A DNA stretch of 64,000 nucleotides from Aphrocallistes beatrix (taxonomy: Eukaryota; Porifera; Hexactinellida; Sceptrulophora; Aphrocallistidae), in the NCBI GenBank assembly GCA_963281255.1, contig OY725502.1, positions 2,604,001-2,668,000 of the forward strand, given 5' to 3'. Position numbers and translations under genes: made by a program. How positions within the stretch are numbered: the first letter of the stretch is position 1; every line of letters begins with the position of its first letter. This document shows positions 21,730 to 32,727 of the stretch, piece by piece. The notes under the pieces are model-generated. The model was given only the letters and a program-made list of their open reading frames with translations. It searched no databases and had not been told where the DNA came from.

Positions 21730-22344
21730 ATGGCTAAAAGGGGATTGAGTATTGATGATAAACGACGAAAACTGATGGAAATATTTACTGAAAAGATGGA
21801 GTTTTTCCAATTAAGGGAGTTAGAACTTATTGGAAAGAAAGAAAAAGGACTAAATCCAATTCAACTTAAAGAATTAGTTCAATCTCTGATTGACGATCGT
21901 CTAGTTGATACAGATAAGATTGGGATATCTACATATTATTGGTCATTTGTAAGCAATATCTATTTACGTAAAATGCTCATATTAAAAGAAGTTAACAAAG
22001 AAGAAGTGGATTTTCTTAAGAGAATAAAAGAGATAAATATTAAAGATAGCCCTTCCCATAATTTGGCTGTTTGTCACTCTAAAAATATTCTTATCAATCA
22101 GATTGAAAAGAATGCGAAAGAAATTTCGAATTTAACTGCAAAAATTGATAAACTTTTAGACACCGATCCTCTTTTGGTTGAAACTAGAAAAAAGGAGATT
22201 AAACTAGCTATAATTAGTGCAAATAGATGGACTGATAATATATATTCTGTACTAAGCTGGTGTAAAAGAAAATTCAATATTGAAGAACAAAAATTAGAAA
22301 AAACATTTGAAATTCCAGATGATCTCGATTATATTACAACGTAG
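21730..22344 (+). CDS. mnd1: Meiotic nuclear division protein 1 (MND1)
   Basis: A single uninterrupted frame of 204 codons starting at the ATG at 21730, equal in length to MND1 of animals and yeast (about 205). Known role: with HOP2 it forms a nuclear heterodimer that stabilises DMC1/RAD51 filaments and promotes strand invasion in meiotic recombination. Visible: the N-terminal family signature (GLSIDDKRRKLMEIF, then KEKGLNPIQLKELVQSLIDD and IGISTYYWSF), a winged-helix region at about residues 10-70; a charged coiled coil at about 75-155; then ANRWTDNIYSVLSWCKRKF (about 164-182) and an EIPDDLDYI tail. No introns and no disabling change. Flanked by a mariner/Y remnant and intergenic DNA. It may be a parental gene in an intron-poor genome or a retrocopy; no poly-A tail or flanking duplication is evident. 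Confidence 0.95.
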   Translation: MAKRGLSIDDKRRKLMEIFTEKMEFFQLRELELIGKKEKGLNPIQLKELVQSLIDDRLVDTDKIGISTYYWSFVSNIYLRKMLILKEVNKEEVDFLKRIKEINIKDSPSHNLAVCHSKNILINQIEKNAKEISNLTAKIDKLLDTDPLLVETRKKEIKLAIISANRWTDNIYSVLSWCKRKFNIEEQKLEKTFEIPDDLDYITT

Positions 22345-22970
22345 CTTGCAACATTAGAAGCAACATTAAAAAGGAAACAGTTCATTATATATATATATCC
22401 TTTATCTCACTTATAGTTAAACTTTTACAATCAGAAATATTCGTAGATAGAAAATTTGATCATGATTCAACAACAGTAAGGTATAATTGCAGCTTTTCTG
22501 CTACTCGTCCCACTTTTGTCCCCTGTCAACACATATATTCATTATTTTGTGCATCTGGTATTCGAATGGTCCAGGACCACGGAGGGTCATCCGAGAAAAT
22601 TGAGAAGTATCAACTTTTTGGTGATTTTGAGTTCTTGGGGGTCCCTTTGACCACAATTATTCCCACGGCACTTTTGCTTGCTGGTGCAATTATTTAATGC
22701 AAGCTTAAATTTGTTTGGGGTATATTCGTATTCAGCTGGGTATATTCGTGGTGAGGGGTATATTCGTATATTCGTATTCAGCGTTAAATTTGGTGAAATA
22801 TGAGGGGTCACATGACCATATTCGAGCTTAATATTTTCCTTGAAGACGCAGGAATCCGCAATATTCCTCATAGTAACCACATCGAGTGACCCCTCGATGA
22901 AAACTCTGAAAAAAATAAAATCATCCTGAAATTATAATACTCTTCCTCAGCATATACAATTATTTAATAC
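22345..22970. other. Intergenic DNA downstream of Mnd1
   Basis: No gene recognised. Around 22715-22790 a short tandem array of GGGTATATTCGTATTCAG-like units is visible. The minus-strand open frame across 22587-22880 is partly made of this array and is not credited. Confidence 0.35.
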
Positions 22971-22974
22971 AAGC

Positions 22975-23050
22975 CTGCTTCGCTTACATAAGCTGCGCGG
23001 CTTACAGACACTGCGTGTCCGCAGAGTATCGCTGCAAGTGCCTGGGGATA
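22975..23050 (-). repeat. CG-core end fragment
   Basis: CTGCTTCGCTTACATAAGCTGCGCGGC and the ACACTGCGTGTCCGCAGAG stem; only the GC-rich terminus is present. Confidence 0.55.
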
Positions 23051-23172
23051 TTCAAGAAACGGTTGATTGCTTTTCTAATTCTTCATTAAAAAACGTCATT
23101 TATCTACGGTTAATCATGAATTCAAAGCTGGAAAAGTAAATAAAGTTCATGATAAATGGAATTTGATGCTAT

Positions 23173-23395
23173 AGTAAGACCACTCCAAAAAATGACAAGG
23201 TGCTCACATACCCGCCGAACCTGTTGTTTCGTCCTTGTATAGTACATACACATGTACATACTACACAATCAGTCTGTCTCATAGGTATTCCATTGATGAC
23301 AGTAAAAATTTGTACTTCGACTCTAATTCATCGTGGCACCCACACCTATAAATGCTGTGTAACAACTCTTCATACATTATGTATTTACAAAAGGA
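23173..23395 (+). repeat. Shared 240-base block, copy 2
   Basis: Second copy of the block at 8893-9138, here without the TTCCGAAAACCGGGGC-ended element around it. It therefore either moves independently or was acquired by that element. Confidence 0.6.
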
Positions 23396-23426
23396 ATGTC
23401 TTAAATATTATATATATATATATATA

Positions 23427-23613
23427 CAGTCAACTTCGCTTAATAGGGTCACTGTTTAATCGGGTCAACCGCTTAATGGGCCACTTTTGGCAGGACCGGT
23501 ATAGCTCTCACACATAGAAGCTGATACAAAATATCTTCGGTTAATAGAGTTCTCCGCTTAATCGGGTCAAAATTTCCTCTGACCGATGTGACTGAAATAA
23601 GCGGAGTCGACTG
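23427..23613. mobile_element. Pogo-like MITE, 187 bases
   Basis: Ends CAGTCAACTTCGCTTAAT and AATAAGCGGAGTCGACTG, TA on both sides, with internal repeats of CCGCTTAATCGGGTC. The CAGT..CGCTTA end and TA target resemble pogo/Tigger elements; this is inference. Confidence 0.7.
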
Positions 23614-23615
23614 TA

Positions 23616-24141
23616 TGTATATATATATACGTATATGTAACGAATTGATTGAAAAAACTGGCACAGAAAAATGGTTTTTGGCTATGGCTCCACTAAGTTC
23701 CGACCTCAGACGAAAATATCCACTCGTCATGGATTTATGACGTCATTGTCACCTTTTATATACACGTAATTTCGAATTTTCAGTTTTTGACTATTATTCA
23801 GCCATTTTAGGTTATAAAGGGCTTGAAATTTTAATAGAATGTGTATATTATGGTATCACAAATATTATAAAACCTTCATCAAAAATGATTACTTATCAGT
23901 CTGTTAAGACGTCGTAATAATGCAAAAATTTAAAAATTGCCACTTTTTGTGATTTGATGTTGTCTCCCTTGTAATTAATCCATGTGAGCCTGAGTTCCCA
24001 AGGGCGCTTCTTGAGGACACAAAGTGTCTGCCAGCCGCGGAGTGCAATCAAGCGAAGCGTATTTGTAATATATACATACACACAATAAAATTGTTTTAAT
24101 GGCAAGGATAAAAACATTAATTGAGTTTTAATAGTAAGGAT
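23616..24141 (+). mobile_element. CG-core element, right outer end present
   Basis: Core from TGTAACGAATTGATTG (23636) to a degraded GC end (AAGCGAAGCGTATTTG near 24068), microsatellite, then GAGTTTTAATAGTAAGGAT ending 24141. The GTAAAATGAGT that follows is TTAA-family interior, so this element is inserted in, or abuts, a TTAA copy. Confidence 0.65.
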
Positions 24142-25258
24142 GTAAAATGAGTCATTATCCAAAATAAGAGCATTTACAGGCATATAATTACACCAATGAT
24201 ATTAACATATTCTAACCAAAATTTGGGGAAAAATATCAAAGTGACACTGAAATATTCATATTTCTTTGAGGCCTCCTAATACCGAATATTTTAAGATAAT
24301 TGTATAAAATAATTCATATTAGTAATACTATAAAGTAAATCTATCAGTTTGTGGTAAATAAGGACATGGCCGGCGCCATGTTTTATCGGCAGTGGGTGTC
24401 CTAAGAGGGATTTCTCTGAAAGTGGGTGTCCATTTATGAAGGGATACATATTGTACAATATGATAAAACAAGACGCAGTGGGTGTCTGGACACCCAGGAC
24501 ACCCCCAGTGGCGCCGGCCCTGAAGGAGCTTCTAAAAAGTATAGTAAGAAGTTAGAACAAGATTCTACGTATGCCTTTTAGTTTCCAAGATAGGATTTTC
24601 GAACAATGCTACGTCATCACATGACTATGGACTCAAAACTTAACATTCCATTGTATGCAGTGCAATTATTATTATTGAATCATAAATATATCGTTTTAAA
24701 AAGTATTAGCAATTTAAAGCTAGAAATTTGGGCTTATATTTACAGAGATGGAGAGACTCTTTTTGGAAACTAAATTTTGACCGAATCTGGAAGGCCCAAA
24801 GCCATTAACAACAATTGTAAAGATTGCTTAGCTTAATATCATCACTTGGACACATATTTCTTGATTCGATTCGCCACTTTCTGATGTATTCAAAGTTCTA
24901 CCATAGAATTTGTATTACAATAAAGTCAATGATAAGTTGAGATATATTTGTTTTTTTGACATAGGGATGTTTGAGGATCTACCATATATTATCATATATA
25001 TCCATTCACTTAAGATTTTTATTGATATTATATTTCCAATTGCTTTTAAGGTATGAGTTCGGCGTAATTCGGGGATTAGATAATTTTTGCATGAACATTA
25101 CCCATATATAGTTATAACTCACGAACCAATGCTCGGATCTGAACACTTTTTTTCCAAATGATGAGAATATTATTTTTGACACAATCACTAGGGTTCAGCT
25201 ATTCATGCAAAAGTATTTAGAATGGTAATTCATCTGTCTCACTTCATTAAAATTCAAA
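24142..25258 (+). mobile_element. TTAA-family element, internal part
   Basis: Carries the family's interior phrases in order: GTAAAATGAGT, CTATCAGTTTG, GATTTTCGAACAATGCTACGTC, GGGCTTATATTTACAGAGAT and ATTGTAATACAAT-like text near 24915. Neither terminus is present. Interrupted by 24365-24522. Confidence 0.65.
24365..24522. mobile_element. 158-base MITE with GGCCGGCGCCA ends
   Basis: CATGGCCGGCGCCATG at the left and TGGCGCCGGCCCTG at the right; inside, AGTGGGTGTCC is repeated. The flanks share only AAGGA (5 bases); a degraded 8-base duplication cannot be excluded. Confidence 0.65.
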
Positions 25259-25433
25259 TAAATCCGAAAGTTGGGCATGATTGCCGCATGCATGAACTTT
25301 TCTCTTTGATTGTAAGATATTCAAACATAGTTATACTGAAAGAATTAAACCGGCGAACCCTGCATACTAGGATGGAATTAAAGAATATATTATAATATGA
25401 AGAGAGATTACAATTAACCTGTACACTGCCTGG

Positions 25434-26171
25434 CCATAAGTATTTGAACACCATATTGCTTTGCATCATAAATAGTATTAAAATGGGTCTTCCCATGGAG
25501 GTCAATTTATTCAAACCACGACAGTTAATGAAGACCTAACATCAAATTCTAATTCTGCACACTCGAATTATTCGGTTTAGATGGCATGCCTAATTTCCGG
25601 GATGGGACGGGTTAATATGCCTAATTTCCGGGACGGGACGTGTCAAGGTGCCTAATCTCCGGGATGGGACAGAAAAGGTACCTAATTTCCGGGGCGGGAC
25701 GGGTTAAGATGCCTAATTTCCGAGACGGGACGGGTTAAGATACCTAATTTCCGGGACAGGATCTCGTCCCGTCCCAGAAATTAGGTATCTAGATTTTCCG
25801 GGACGGTATCGTCCCGTCCCGTAAATTAGGCATGCCCCGGTTTAGAAGCTTTCCATATATTAATCCTTTCTAAAGCGCAATACCTACCAACGGTGTCACC
25901 CTGTACCACTTTCCACTTGCCATTACCATTATATAAAATAAGAGCAAGTGGATCAAGATGGCACAAACGATATAAATTCACTTTGAAGCATAATTGATCA
26001 ATAGAAAACTTCTAAACAGATTAATTCTAGTGTGTAGATATCAAATTTGATATCAGATTTTCAGTGGTTGTCATCGTTTGAATGAATTTGCCACCATGAG
26101 TAGACCCATTTTAGTATTATTTATGATGTAAATCAATACTATGGTGTTCAAATACTTATGGCCAGGCAGTG
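25434..26171. mobile_element. P-MITE, complete, with nested insertion
   Basis: CACTGCCTGGCCATAAGTAT at the left, ATACTTATGGCCAGGCAGTG at the right, TA on both sides. Nested: 25581-25837. Confidence 0.88.
25581..25837. mobile_element. GC-rich hAT-type MITE, second copy
   Basis: Same family as 3706-3898: GGCATGCCTAATTTCCGGG at the left and AAATTAGGCATGCC at the right, with about six tandem CTAATTTCCGGGACGGGAC-like units. Perfect 8-base duplication CGGTTTAG (25573-25580 and 25838-25845). Confidence 0.85.
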
Positions 26172-26271
26172 TATAATTAGTAAATTCCTACTTGTATCAT
26201 CATTTGGTTCTCGTGTTTGTTAAATCGCTGCCACCAAATTTACATTCTGTCAAACACTTTTGATTAGTATA

Positions 26272-26430
26272 CAGTGAAGATTGGCTATAACGACAAATCG
26301 CAAATAGCGACCATTTTTCCTTTCCCAGAGCGAACTAAGCGTATATTGTGTGTGTTACCCTAAGATCGGATAGTGACAGATCGCAAATAACGACATTTTC
26401 TCTTGACGTCGTTATATCCAATCTTCACTG
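26272..26430. mobile_element. Pogo-like MITE, 159 bases
   Basis: CAGTGAAGATTGGCTATAAC and GTTATATCCAATCTTCACTG, TA on both sides. Internal inverted copies of CAAATA(A/G)CGAC. Confidence 0.75.
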
Positions 26431-26432
26431 TA

Positions 26433-28179
26433 TATGGTATTGGGGGGGGGGGCAGTTGTTCCCCTGCCCCCGGGGAGATCTTCCACTCCTTCAAAACAAT
26501 CTGCTTTTTGCAGAGCACCCAACCATCCTATTTTGCTTTAACCCCGAATCCTGATGCAACTTCGGTCGTGATGGGAAAATCCTGATTTTGCATATAATTA
26601 TTCGAATCATTAGTATATAGTGCGCGATGGTCTGTAATTATTGAACTGTGGTAAACTTGTCAACTAAGACCAGTGAATTCAATGATTTCAATAATAAGTA
26701 CTTACTTTATTTAACTTTTAATATGTTTAAGTGAATTTATCTGAAGAATAATGGAAACGATATTACAAAAATGTTTTTTTAATGAGAAACAATCAATTTA
26801 CCAAACTTTTTTTGACATAAATGTTTATCTGAGAGTCCGGGAATGGTGCTTCAGGGCATCCAGGTCGAATAAATTTACGTAGAGGAACATATCCCGAATC
26901 CTAGTATATTCGGGTTTTGCCCTCGGCTGTCAGCTACGCGATCAAAATTCCCGACTAGGCACTGTCCAATTGTGCAAAAGTTGGACAAATTCTGAAAAGT
27001 GGGGGTGGTCTAATTTCGCACTTATTAGGAATGGGGGGAGTAGGCTCCCTAACTTTGGCAAAGTTTACACTATACGCTTGTGTATCCAACCTCCTTAAAT
27101 TTCTAATTCGAACTCAGTCTCTTGAGTGAATCTGAAATGCCCATTGGTAACAAAACAGTGCTAGAATGGCCCATATAGAAAACCAAGTTTTTTGCTGAAG
27201 GTGCTAGAGTATCTTGTATCTTGACAAAGATAGCTAATATTCTGCACAGTGAAGAATAGAAGCTTGACTTGTTGAAAAGTGTATATTGTAAGATGGGTGC
27301 ACATCAAAGTAATATGCTTTCTAACATAGGCCTTGATATTTCGGGCATCGGATCAAAAGTTGAGGGACAAAAAATTTCTTCCCTTCCCTCTACCAATAAT
27401 TCGTTAAGCAATTTTGATTTTGACTTTCTAACAATACAAATTTTAATATACTTAATATTAATATTAACATTAATTATACTACCAATGCATGTTACTCCTT
27501 ACTTCGATATTTTAATAATATGCATATAAATATGCTGAATACATAATTGAATCAATGGGCCTTCCTCCTTGTGTCATTTCAATTTGGCCAATTCAAGATA
27601 AACATACTGCGATAGTATTCCATTTAAATAATATCACAAATGCTTTCGATAATTATACCCCTTTAGAAAGAGCATATGTACGTATACTTTATTAGAATTT
27701 AATTGCTTGAACCACACATTTTATCACTCTACTGTTTCATTGTAATCCAATGTCAATAAAATATTACCAACTCAAAATAAGATATCTTAACAAGTTTTAT
27801 ACATTTTCAGTTACTTATTATTCAAGGATATAGTATTGACCAATATTGACCGGTTTTGACCAGTTTTAACCGCTAAAAACGGTTTTCCCACTGTCCGTCC
27901 AAAACCAATTTTGGACAGGACAAAACCCAACCCTGAAACAAACCACTAGTGCTCATAAACAGATGGAATGTCAAGTAACAAGGAATTTCTTGCATCATAA
28001 AGAGTAAGAAATCGATTAGTAAGGATAATCTGGTGTAAGGAAAAACTGGTTTAGATTATACTATTTAGCACAAAAACCACTTTGGGCTTATGTGCTTTTA
28101 GTGGAAAATAGAAAATAACAATAACTTGTCCAAAACAGGGCTTCATTAAATGTTCAAAATCAACGCAATTGACCGAGCA
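26433..28179. other. Intergenic DNA, no recognised gene
   Basis: AT-rich. The open frame covering 27269-27529 ends in a run of hydrophobic residues caused by AT-rich DNA, and I see no family motif. Around 27830-27920 a short inverted pair (GGTTTTGACCAGTTTTAACC and CCAAAACCAATTTTGGA) may be a small degraded element. Confidence 0.35.
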
Positions 28180-28340
28180 CTAGCAAATCGGCTATTATCA
28201 TGCCCTATTACATATAAGGCCTGACAGGAACTTTATACTAGGGATGCGGTAGAAGATGGTTGAACTAATAAATGAGCTTCCTTAAATCATTAACCACGCT
28301 GAATAGATCTTTGGAATTTATTACCAGCATATATGAATAT
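28180..28340. repeat. X-family fragment
   Basis: GGCCTGACAGGAACTTTATACTAGGGATGCGGTAGAAGATGG-type text in short blocks (ACTAGGGATGCGGTAGAA) matches X copies elsewhere. Confidence 0.6.
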
Positions 28341-28343
28341 GGT

Positions 28344-28435
28344 ATAAGCACGCTTCGCTTGCTTGGGCTACGCAGCTGGAGGACACTTTGTCCCCTGGAG
28401 GCGCCCTACGTGGGCGTGGGGTCAGATTGATCCCT
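28344..28435 (-). repeat. CG-core end fragment
   Basis: AAGCACGCTTCGCTTGCTTG and the GGAGGACACTTTGTCCCCTGG stem; terminus only. Confidence 0.55.
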
Positions 28436-28739
28436 TTAAATTCTTCAAATTTTCTGATTTGTTTTCTACTGATCACAGCGTTTATTTAATTAGATTCTTA
28501 TCAGATCCTCGTTCTCTCTTTCAGGAATTGCAAGTATTAGAAAATTAATTAAGATGATTTCAAATTTCAATACATATATACTGTAAATACGTACTACAAA
28601 TATTTATTTAATAATATAATAATAATCACAATTTTTTTATGAATATGTTTACTATTTAACTAAATTAGTTGTAGAATATTAACACACGTAATATTTGCTG
28701 TAAGAAATTACGTAATCATAGCATGACTATTGCTATTCA

Positions 28740-28998
28740 TATTAAGCCTAATCATAACCTACTACATATAAGACCCCACAGAAACTTGCGGATTTTGGAC
28801 TAGGGATGCGGTAGAAGAGAGTTCTTAATTCATTAACCACGAACACTAGAGCTTAGGAATGTGTTACAAGCATATATAAATATGGCATTAAAGTACCCAT
28901 ATCCGTTGTTAAAATTTAGATTGGTCATCATATGATTTCGCAATAGGTTATATATGTGACAAATTTAGTGATTTTCAAAGGCCATTTAAGAATACGAG
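28740..28998. repeat. X-family fragment
   Basis: ACTAGGGATGCGGTAGAAGA, CCGTTGTTAAAATTTAGATT and GTGACAAATTTAGTGATTTTC. Stops where TTAA-family DNA begins. Confidence 0.65.
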
Positions 28999-29573
28999 AA
29001 GAAAGTATTCAGATCCGAGTATTGGTTCATAAGTTATGACAATTTATGGGTAAAGTTCGGGCAAATGTAACTCTCTAGGCCCCGAAATACGCCGATGTCA
29101 TATCTAAAAAACTATTGCTGATAGAATATCCATTAATATCTTTAATGAAAGGATATATATGATAACATATGGGTTCCTCAAACATTCCTTTTTCAAAAAA
29201 AACTTATTTCTTGACTTATCATTGACTTTATTGTAATACAAACTCAATGGAGAAATTTGAATAAATTAGAAAATTGCGAATCTAAGAAACATTTGTCCAA
29301 GTGTGGATATTATGATAAACATTCTTCACAATTGTTGTGAATAATGTAGTATATGAAAATATTTGAAAACTTTTCATAATTACTTTGGAATTTCTGGCCT
29401 TGGACCTCCATATTCGGTGAAAAACCCTCCATTTAAGGTCTAAAAAGAGATATCTCTGTAAATATAAGCCCAAATCCTTAGCTCTCAATTCCAAACATAC
29501 TTTTCATAACGGTAGATATATGATTCATTGATAAAAATTTCTTTACATACATTGGAATGTTAAGTTTTAAATA

Positions 29574-30948
29574 TACAATGTGACACGATGAAATTGGGAA
29601 TATTGCTATTTTTGTTACTTCGCATGTTATAACACAACCATCACTTCTAAACTCCCTTTCTCTTCTATTATTCGTACATATTAGATGTTTCTATAAATGC
29701 AGCATTTTAAAACTATTTGAGTATCATTTCTGTGAGTGTTCTTTCCAATTATTGTATAACCCTGACTTCCCATTTTCTATAATATATTTTAGGTAATTTA
29801 AGATTGTTTTCCGTCACAAATATTCATATAACATTGAATTTCATTTTGAATTAGCTCGTAATGGCTGAACAAATCCACCGTGACAAGAATAGTACCTTAT
29901 ACCAGTCCGGTATTACGAATGCGATGGAGGTATCTCGCCGTACAGGCATCACAAAGAGCACTGTTTATCGAACAATTTCTAAACTGAAAGCCGAAGTTTC
30001 AATCAAGTGAAAGAGAGGTTCTGCAAAAGGCAGAGTTATCAACAAGAACGATACTATTTCACTTGTCAAACTTGCTCGAAACAATAGACAGAGGAAGTTA
30101 ACGAGCAAATTCAACACCACCCGGTCGAATACATACTCCCGGGAGACTGTGAGGCAGCAACTCAAGAGGCTGGGACACATCCGAAAGGTTGCGAAGGCAC
30201 TTCCGTTCCTCACACAGAGGCATATGGACATATGCGTGTCTTGGGCAAGAGATAACAAGGCCACATCTTGGGAGAAGATCGTATTTAGTGACGAAATTTC
30301 CATTTGGTTGTCACAAGGCAAGATTTTCCTGTGGTGCAGGAGTGACGAAAACCCAGTAAAACCCACCTCCAAGCACACACCGAAACTTCATGTTTGGAGT
30401 GCCTTTTCTGCTCGTGGCACTTTTCCATTGAAGTTCTTTCGGGAGAATTTGACTGGATTGGGCTATATTCGTATCCTAAACGAGTGCTTGATTGCTCAGA
30501 TTCAAGTTCTGTATCCAGATGGTTGGATTTTTCAAGAGGACAATGATCCCAAACACACCTCCAAGATTGCGAAGGATTGCATACGGAAGGAGAGTATAAC
30601 CAGAATGGCTTGGCCTGCGTGTAGCCGGATCTCAATCCAATTGAAAACCTATGGGCCCGGATAAAAATGCAGCTCAATTTGAGATCTCTCAGGACTCTTG
30701 GCGAGCTTGAGAAGAGTCTTAATGAAGTATGGGAAAAATTTCAATTGACTTTTTGAGGCCATATTGGGAGTCCATGAAGAAAAGGGTAGTTTTGGTGAAG
30801 AAGAGTAATGGTCAGAAGATTAAGTACTAGTGGACATTATAGTGTAGTGATGTATGTTTTGCATGTGGTTTGGCTTTAGAAAAGTAAGTTATTACTTTGT
30901 TAGAAAAATACACTTAACATTTTCCCAATTTTATCATGTCATACTGTA
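29574..30948 (+). mobile_element. Tc1-type transposon, full-length copy
   Basis: TACAATGTGACACGATGAAA at the left and its imperfect inverse TTTATCATGTCATACTGTA at the right (about 22 of 25 pairing), beginning and ending in the TA target. The TTAA copy at 33880-33930 shows the same surroundings without the element. Length 1375 bases. Encodes the broken transposase at 29861-30756. Confidence 0.88.
29861..30756 (+). pseudogene. Tc1 transposase (DD34E), inactivated
   Basis: The ATG at 29861 opens the DNA-binding half, with SRRTGITKSTVYRTISKLK as a helix-turn-helix. An in-frame TGA at 30008-30010 follows. The catalytic half starts with IVFSDEISIWL (first Asp, near 30290), then WIFQEDNDPKHTS (second Asp, near 30540). 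After a frameshift near 30617 comes the DLNPIENLWARIK segment with the catalytic Glu (34 residues after the second Asp). The frame ends at TGA 30754-30756. All three acidic residues can still be read, but two lesions prevent one product. Confidence 0.9.
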
Positions 30949-31084
30949 TTTTCATGTGATGACGTAGCATGTTTCAGAAATCCTAACTTGTAAAACAAAA
31001 GTATTAGACTCTTGATCTAACTTCCTAACATACTTTTTAGAAGCTTGTTATTTATCTATATTTGGAAACATTTTTGGGTCTCCA

Positions 31085-32213
31085 GTCATAACTGACAACT
31101 TTATCACCATTTTGAAGGTGTCATGATGTGAAAATTTTGATATACCATATTTTGGAGTCAAAATGACAATAATTGTAAATTTTATCGGTGTCCGAAAAAA
31201 AGAGACAAAAAACGACGAAAAATGTCCTTTTTTGAAAAAGAATCAGGGATAAAATCACCAAGTTTTAAGATATCCAAAATAAATTGGTCCTACGTTCATC
31301 GCCTAATGATATGGAACAACTCTTGAAATTTTCAAATCTCTATCTCAAACCAATTTTGAGTTAAAATTCTGTAAATACGGTCAATTTTGAAATTTTAAAG
31401 TCCCGAGATTAGAGATTTTAAGTTTATATTTTAAGAAGAATGTAAAATGAGTTATTAATAATGAACAAAAGCATTCACAGACATTTATTCGCACTTATAC
31501 TGCTGATTTAGGTATATTCGAACCAAATAATTACATAAAATAGCAAGAGTACCCTGAAAATCCACAAATTTTCTTGAGGCCCCGAACCCCGAATATATTG
31601 AGATAATTGTGAATAATAATTCACATTCTTAGCACTACAAAGTATAATCTATCAGTTTGGAATGAATAAAGAGCTTCCAAAAAGTATATTAGGAAGTTTG
31701 AGCGAAAGTCTATGACTTTTAGTTTCTAAGTTAGGATTTTCAGAAAATGCTACGTCATCATATGACAAAAATCCAAAACTTACATTCCATACGATGTAGT
31801 GCAATTATTATCAATGAATCATATATGTACCCTCATAAAAAGTATATTAGGAAGTGAGAACATAGAATTTGGGCTTATATTTACAGATATAGAGAGATAT
31901 CTCTTTTTGGACCCTTAATGGGGGTTTTTGACCGAATCTGGGAGATCCAAGGCCAGAACTTTAAAAATAATTATCAACAGTTCTTTTCTGTACATATTAT
32001 TAACGACAATTGTATTCATTATTTAGCATAATGCCATATTTGGGTACATATTTATGATTCAATTCGCCATTTTCTAATATATTCAAAGTTCTTCATAGAA
32101 TTTGTATTGCAATTAAATCAATCATAAGTCGAGAAATATTTATTTTTTGACAAAGGATTGTTTGAGGAACCTAGATATTTTCGCATATATCCTTTTTTTA
32201 AAGAATATAATAG
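31085..32213 (+). mobile_element. TTAA-family element, left segment of a split copy
   Basis: Interior from GTAAATTTTATCGGTGTCCG to AAGAATATAATAGA, interrupted by a CG-core at 32214 and a P-MITE at 32728-35134; it resumes at 35142. Confidence 0.7.
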
Positions 32214-32710
32214 ACAAGCGCGCTTCGGATGCTTGCGCTACGCAGCTGGCGGACACTTTGCGTCCGGCGGAGGTGCCCTATGAGCGCCTGGGGTCACATT
32301 GATTAATTATAAGGGAGATAACATCTAAATATGTCTGTCCGAGTGTTATAATCGATATCGCACGAAAAATCACCAAATTTGTTGATTTTAAAATTTTGAT
32401 GAGTAATGATGGCGTCATAACAAAGTGATGAGTCATCATTTTTTGATGATAGTTACATCATATGTGAGGTATGTTAGTATACAGATTCTATTAAAATTTC
32501 ATCCTTCTATATCCCATAATGGCTGAGTTATGCTCGAATAACTGTATTGCTTAACTTTTAAAAATGTGACAATGACGTCGTAATTCCATGATGATTCGAC
32601 ATTTTACTCTGAGCTCAGAACTTAGTGGAGCCATATACAAAAGACTCCCACATGCCAAATATCAGCTTTCTGCGCCCTGCAGTTTTTTCAATCAATTCGT
32701 TACAGATATA
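32214..32710 (-). repeat. CG-core repeat, nearly complete core
   Basis: Reverse-oriented core from the CGCG end (32214-32280) to CAATCAATTCGTTACAG (about 32690-32706). Two CRE-like motifs are degraded (GATGGCGTCA and AATGACGTCG). Confidence 0.75.
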
Positions 32711-32727
32711 TAAATATTGTATATATA

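Larger units (their letters stand above)
29000..31060 (-). mobile_element. TTAA-family fragment split by a Tc1 element
   Basis: Family interior (TTCATAAGTTATGAC, ATTGTAATACAAACTCAATG, GGCCTTGGACCTCC) from 29000 to 29573, resuming at 30949 with TCATGTGATGACGTAGC. Termini absent. Confidence 0.7.

Noticed and set aside
26433-28179. Hidden multi-exon host gene
   Set aside because: I looked for conserved frames bounded by GT/AG on both strands and found no family motif.
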